DNA from: Patiriisocius sp047731265
GTDB taxonomy: Bacteria; Bacteroidota; Bacteroidia; Flavobacteriales; Flavobacteriaceae
DNA: 64,000 nt
Direction: 5' to 3'
Assembly (NCBI RefSeq): GCF_047731265.1
Contig: NZ_CP159835.1
Coordinates: 930,001-994,000, forward strand
Numbering within the stretch: position 1 is the stretch's first letter; each line of letters opens with the position of its first letter. Made by a program: the position numbers and the translations under genes. The notes beneath the pieces were generated by a model. It saw nothing but the letters and a program-made list of their open reading frames with translations. It ran no database searches and was not told the DNA's origin. Below are positions 61,577 to 64,000 of the stretch, in pieces.

Positions 61577-62404
61577 ATGCAACAACCAGCACTCGGACAA
61601 AGGTTATTATCTCTAAGGCAGGAAAAAGGATTAACACAAGAAGAATTAGTTGCGCAATGTAATATTAGCGTACGAGCTATCCAACGCATAGAAGCTGGCG
61701 AAGTAGTCCCAAGAACATATACTATAAAAACTATACTCGCGGCTTTAGGTGAAGACTTTGAAAATTTCACTGAAAGCAATCTCGAGAACGGACTCAAAAA
61801 AGCTTTTTTTCTAAAAATTGATGATGAACAACAAGCCAGTTTTATTACGAAACATTTAAAAATTGCTTGGATTGCTGGTATTGTTTACTTCGTTCTAGTA
61901 TTTTTAGAGCTTCCTGCAGATGCATATCGTGTTTTTGAAAATGATCCTTTATACCCAAATTTCTTTTATATACCCTTAAAGATTTTAATGCTTGCATCAC
62001 TTATTCTTTTTCTTAGAGGTTTTATACTAGCGGGAAATATTCTCAATAATTACCTGTTAAAAGTGGTAGTTTTCATTATGCTTGTTTTCAACGTAGCTTT
62101 TTATAGTATTGATATTACATCGTTGTTTTTTGAACCGTTAGATCAAAGTGTCATTTTAATCGCGAAATTAATTTCGTTTGGTGTCATAGGAATTTTAATG
62201 GGTGTTGCTATGATCAGGTTTCAAAAGCCTTTGGGGAATATTGCTACAATAACTGGGATTTTTGAAATTGTTACGTACAGCTGTTTCTTAATTGTGATTT
62301 TTGCTACGGGTGGCGTAATGCTATTGATCCCGACCAGAATTTTAGAAATTATAATGCTATACAAAATCGCACAGCTAGTAAAAGAAAAGATAAAAGAATC
62401 ATAA
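61577..62404 (+). CDS. XRE-family regulator with a C-terminal six-helix membrane domain
   Basis: A 275-residue protein. Residues about 8-65 form an XRE/Cro helix-turn-helix (GQRLLSLRQEKGLTQEELVA, then NISVRAIQRIEAGEVVP). Residues about 90-262 carry six hydrophobic helices (near 91-110, 129-150, 158-178, 190-212, 220-243 and 246-264). It is thus a membrane-anchored transcription regulator that probably senses an envelope or ligand signal. It stands alone after a 238-base upstream gap in which I see no other gene. Target genes are unknown; autoregulation is possible. Confidence 0.85.
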   Translation: MQQPALGQRLLSLRQEKGLTQEELVAQCNISVRAIQRIEAGEVVPRTYTIKTILAALGEDFENFTESNLENGLKKAFFLKIDDEQQASFITKHLKIAWIAGIVYFVLVFLELPADAYRVFENDPLYPNFFYIPLKILMLASLILFLRGFILAGNILNNYLLKVVVFIMLVFNVAFYSIDITSLFFEPLDQSVILIAKLISFGVIGILMGVAMIRFQKPLGNIATITGIFEIVTYSCFLIVIFATGGVMLLIPTRILEIIMLYKIAQLVKEKIKES

Positions 62405-62462
62405 TTTAAAACTATTAATTCCGCAATGTTTAAATTCTCCCATTGCGTTAATTTGTAGCTAA

Positions 62463-62822
62463 TTAAAAATGATAGAACGCATTCTCAAAATGCTCAATAC
62501 TTTCTTGTTTGCTATTTTTTAGAACGGCAATAATATCAAAGCGCGTTTCTAATGAAATATCATTTTCTAATATATATTCGTTTGAAGTTTTTACGAGCAT
62601 TTTAATTTTTGCCGGACTTACAAATTCTTGAGGATCCCCAAAGAAATTACTATTTCTCGTTTTAACTTCTACTACTATAATTTGATTTTCAAACTTGGCG
62701 ATGATATCTAATTCTCCTTTTTTAAACGTCCAATTTCGTTCTACAATTTCGTAGCCTTTACCCAGTAAATATTGCGCAGCGAGTTCTTCTCCTAGTTTTC
62801 CTAACTCATTATGTTCTGCCAT
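62463..62822 (-). CDS. yraN: YraN/UPF0102 family nuclease-like protein
   Basis: A 119-residue UPF0102 (YraN) protein with a restriction-endonuclease-like fold. Hallmarks are GKLGEELAAQYLLGKGYEI and NWTFKKGELDIIAKFEN, with the active-site-like Glu/Asp. VVVEVKTRNSNFFGDPQEFV then supplies the E-x-K element. It is thought to act on DNA, but no biochemical role is established. It is intact, short and cytoplasmic. A short repeat-like sequence lies directly upstream of its start codon. Confidence 0.9.
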   Translation of the reverse strand: MAEHNELGKLGEELAAQYLLGKGYEIVERNWTFKKGELDIIAKFENQIIVVEVKTRNSNFFGDPQEFVSPAKIKMLVKTSNEYILENDISLETRFDIIAVLKNSKQESIEHFENAFYHF

Positions 62823-62839
62823 CCTTCGACTCCGCTCAG
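62823..62839. repeat. Short dispersed-repeat-like sequence
   Basis: CCTTCGACTCCGCTCAG is a sequence I recall as part of dispersed repeats in many Bacteroidetes genomes. It sits just upstream of yraN (minus strand). No second copy was seen in this window, so the repeat status is from memory only. Confidence 0.3.
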
Positions 62840-62930
62840 TATGCGGCTTGGTTTAAATTAAATTACAATATACATTAGTTTACAGGTTTTTATAGAAATC
62901 ACAAAAAATGATGACCCTTAAGGTTTAGGA

Positions 62931-63833
62931 TTACAAATAGGAAACTGTACAATTCTCATTGGTTATCTCTAATTCTATTTCAGCACCAAAAATCAAAGCG
63001 CGATTATCTTCAACATGCCCAGCAGGAAAACCATAGCAAACCGGGAAATTATAACTTGAAACTGCCTCAGCTACAATTTCATTTGCAGATTTTCCAAAGG
63101 GTATTGTGTTGTCTCTCATAACACTCATTCCTCCCACGATAATACCGGCGAGACTTTCTAAAATCCTGCTTCTCTTTAAACTCTGAAGCATCCTGTCTAT
63201 ATGGTATAGCATCTCATCTAAATCTTCAATAAAGAGAATTTTCCCTTTTAAATCAACCATGGACGAGCTTCCTATTATGGAATAAAGTACCGATAGGTTT
63301 CCGCCTACGAGGATGCCTTTTGTGGTTCCGTTTTTGTTTAATGACGAGGTTTTGACTTTATATTGAATCTCATTTAAGTTTCCGAAGATTGCCTCTTTCA
63401 ATGTGATTCTGGTTGCTTCGGTTTTCGCTTCAATCTCGAGACACATTTGGCCGTGAATAGTGGCAACACCCAAATTGTTTATATGATTGTGCAACACGGT
63501 AATATCACTGTAACCGATAATCCATTTCGGGTTTTTTAAAAATACTGAAAAGTCTAATGCATCAACCATTCTTGCCGTTCCGTAGCCACCACGCGCACAC
63601 CAGATTGCTTTTACTTCTGGATTATTTATTGCTTCTTGAAAATCAATACTACGCGACCTATCGCTGCCTGCAAATTGGTTTTCACGGGCTCCTATTGTGT
63701 GTCCCAACACATAGCTCAATCCCCAAGTTTTCAATATAGCAATTGCCGGCTTTAGTTCTTCCGCAGTAATAGCTCTTGCGGTTGAAACGATAAAAATAGT
63801 ATCTCCTTTTCTTAGGCTTTGTGGACGTGTCAT
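62931..63833 (-). CDS. LD-carboxypeptidase (S66 family)
   Basis: A 300-residue S66 peptidase that removes the terminal D-alanine from murein tetrapeptides during peptidoglycan recycling. The N-terminal domain begins MTRPQSLRKGDTIFIVSTAR. The catalytic Ser is in the KWIIGYSDITVLHN region, the Glu is likely in LFIEDLDEMLYH, and the His is in GFPAGHVEDNRAL near the C-terminus. It has no signal peptide, which fits cytoplasmic recycling. The gap to yraN is about 110 bases and both genes run in the same direction. Confidence 0.92.
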   Translation of the reverse strand: MTRPQSLRKGDTIFIVSTARAITAEELKPAIAILKTWGLSYVLGHTIGARENQFAGSDRSRSIDFQEAINNPEVKAIWCARGGYGTARMVDALDFSVFLKNPKWIIGYSDITVLHNHINNLGVATIHGQMCLEIEAKTEATRITLKEAIFGNLNEIQYKVKTSSLNKNGTTKGILVGGNLSVLYSIIGSSSMVDLKGKILFIEDLDEMLYHIDRMLQSLKRSRILESLAGIIVGGMSVMRDNTIPFGKSANEIVAEAVSSYNFPVCYGFPAGHVEDNRALIFGAEIELEITNENCTVSYL

Positions 63834-63952
63834 AAAGAATTTATAAATTTTAACACACTAAATAGTAAACTTTTAAGTTATATTTAGGTCATAAATTTGT
63901 CGTGTAAAAATATACATCCTTTACACAATTGGCGCCATCAAATCTATAGTTT

Positions 63953-64000
63953 ATGGAAATCAACACCAATCAACCTTGCAATACGAGTACCCTTGCACCC
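63953..64000 (+). CDS. Start of a possible gene cut by the window end
   Basis: A frame opening with ATG at 63953 (MEINTNQPCNTSTLAP) runs to the window edge. Too little is visible to name it or to be sure it is coding. The 119-base gap before it is AT-rich and divergent from the LD-carboxypeptidase gene, which fits a promoter region. Confidence 0.3.
   Translation, partial: MEINTNQPCNTSTLAP

Noticed and set aside
1..64000. CRISPR arrays, tRNA or rRNA genes, transposases, prophage genes
   Set aside because: No regularly spaced repeats, cloverleaf-like sequences or mobile-element proteins were seen by eye. A covariance-model scan would be needed to exclude a single small RNA.

Overview
This window is from a low-GC Bacteroidetes chromosome, almost certainly a member of the Flavobacteriaceae. 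The evidence is the set of SUF-linked DUF2480 and DUF3078 proteins, a type IX secretion (T9SS) type B adhesin with PorP/SprF and OmpA partners, TonB receptors with N-terminal CarboxypepD_reg-like domains, DUF4286, DUF5689, and TAnnTTTG-type -7 promoter elements with few Shine-Dalgarno sequences. No rRNA, tRNA, CRISPR array, transposase or prophage was seen.

Layout. 1-3.2 kb: tail of a SUF Fe-S assembly operon (sufE, DUF59) followed by DUF2480 and DUF3078 genes. 3.4-9 kb: hflX on the minus strand, then homogentisate dioxygenase, a DUF3108 protein, a tryptophan 2,3-dioxygenase-family protein and an M23 peptidase lipoprotein. 9.2-18.1 kb: two large TonB receptors, a small heme-b-like membrane protein, a secreted EEP-family endonuclease/phosphatase and a DUF5689 lipoprotein, which look like an outer-membrane uptake locus. 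19-25.7 kb (minus): the T9SS adhesin/PorP/OmpA set. 26-31.7 kb: a second EEP nuclease, a TPR protein, DUF4286, rsmA and mgtE. 35.6-40.4 kb: a PlsC-GNAT fusion acyltransferase, aspartate kinase, a GNAT enzyme and fructose-bisphosphatase. 43.4-48.6 kb: the ligase-associated DNA damage response operon (exonuclease, ATP-dependent ligase, DEXH helicase). Its fourth member, pdeM, lies at 54.3 kb, cut off by a minus-strand acyl-CoA synthetase/acyl-CoA carboxylase operon. 55-64 kb: a TspO-like protein, mfd, a TlpA-like thioredoxin, a membrane-anchored XRE regulator, YraN and LD-carboxypeptidase.

The most unusual aspect is a set of decayed genes among otherwise intact housekeeping genes: an NTF2/SnoaL-like protein, an erythromycin-esterase family protein, a cupin, a thioredoxin-type arsenate reductase, a DUF1304 membrane protein, a lipoprotein with an internal stop, and a complete three-gene signalling operon at 40.4-42.8 kb. 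That operon encodes a coiled-coil/Roadblock-like protein, a small Ras/Rab-like GTPase and a PAS-like plus receiver protein. It is coupled by stop-start overlaps to the fructose-bisphosphatase gene, and stops, frameshifts and missing catalytic residues appear in all three genes. I regard it as the fossil of a poorly described bacterial small-GTPase system. A second anomaly is a roughly 55-residue in-frame insertion in the DNA ligase that resembles a translated palindromic repeat.
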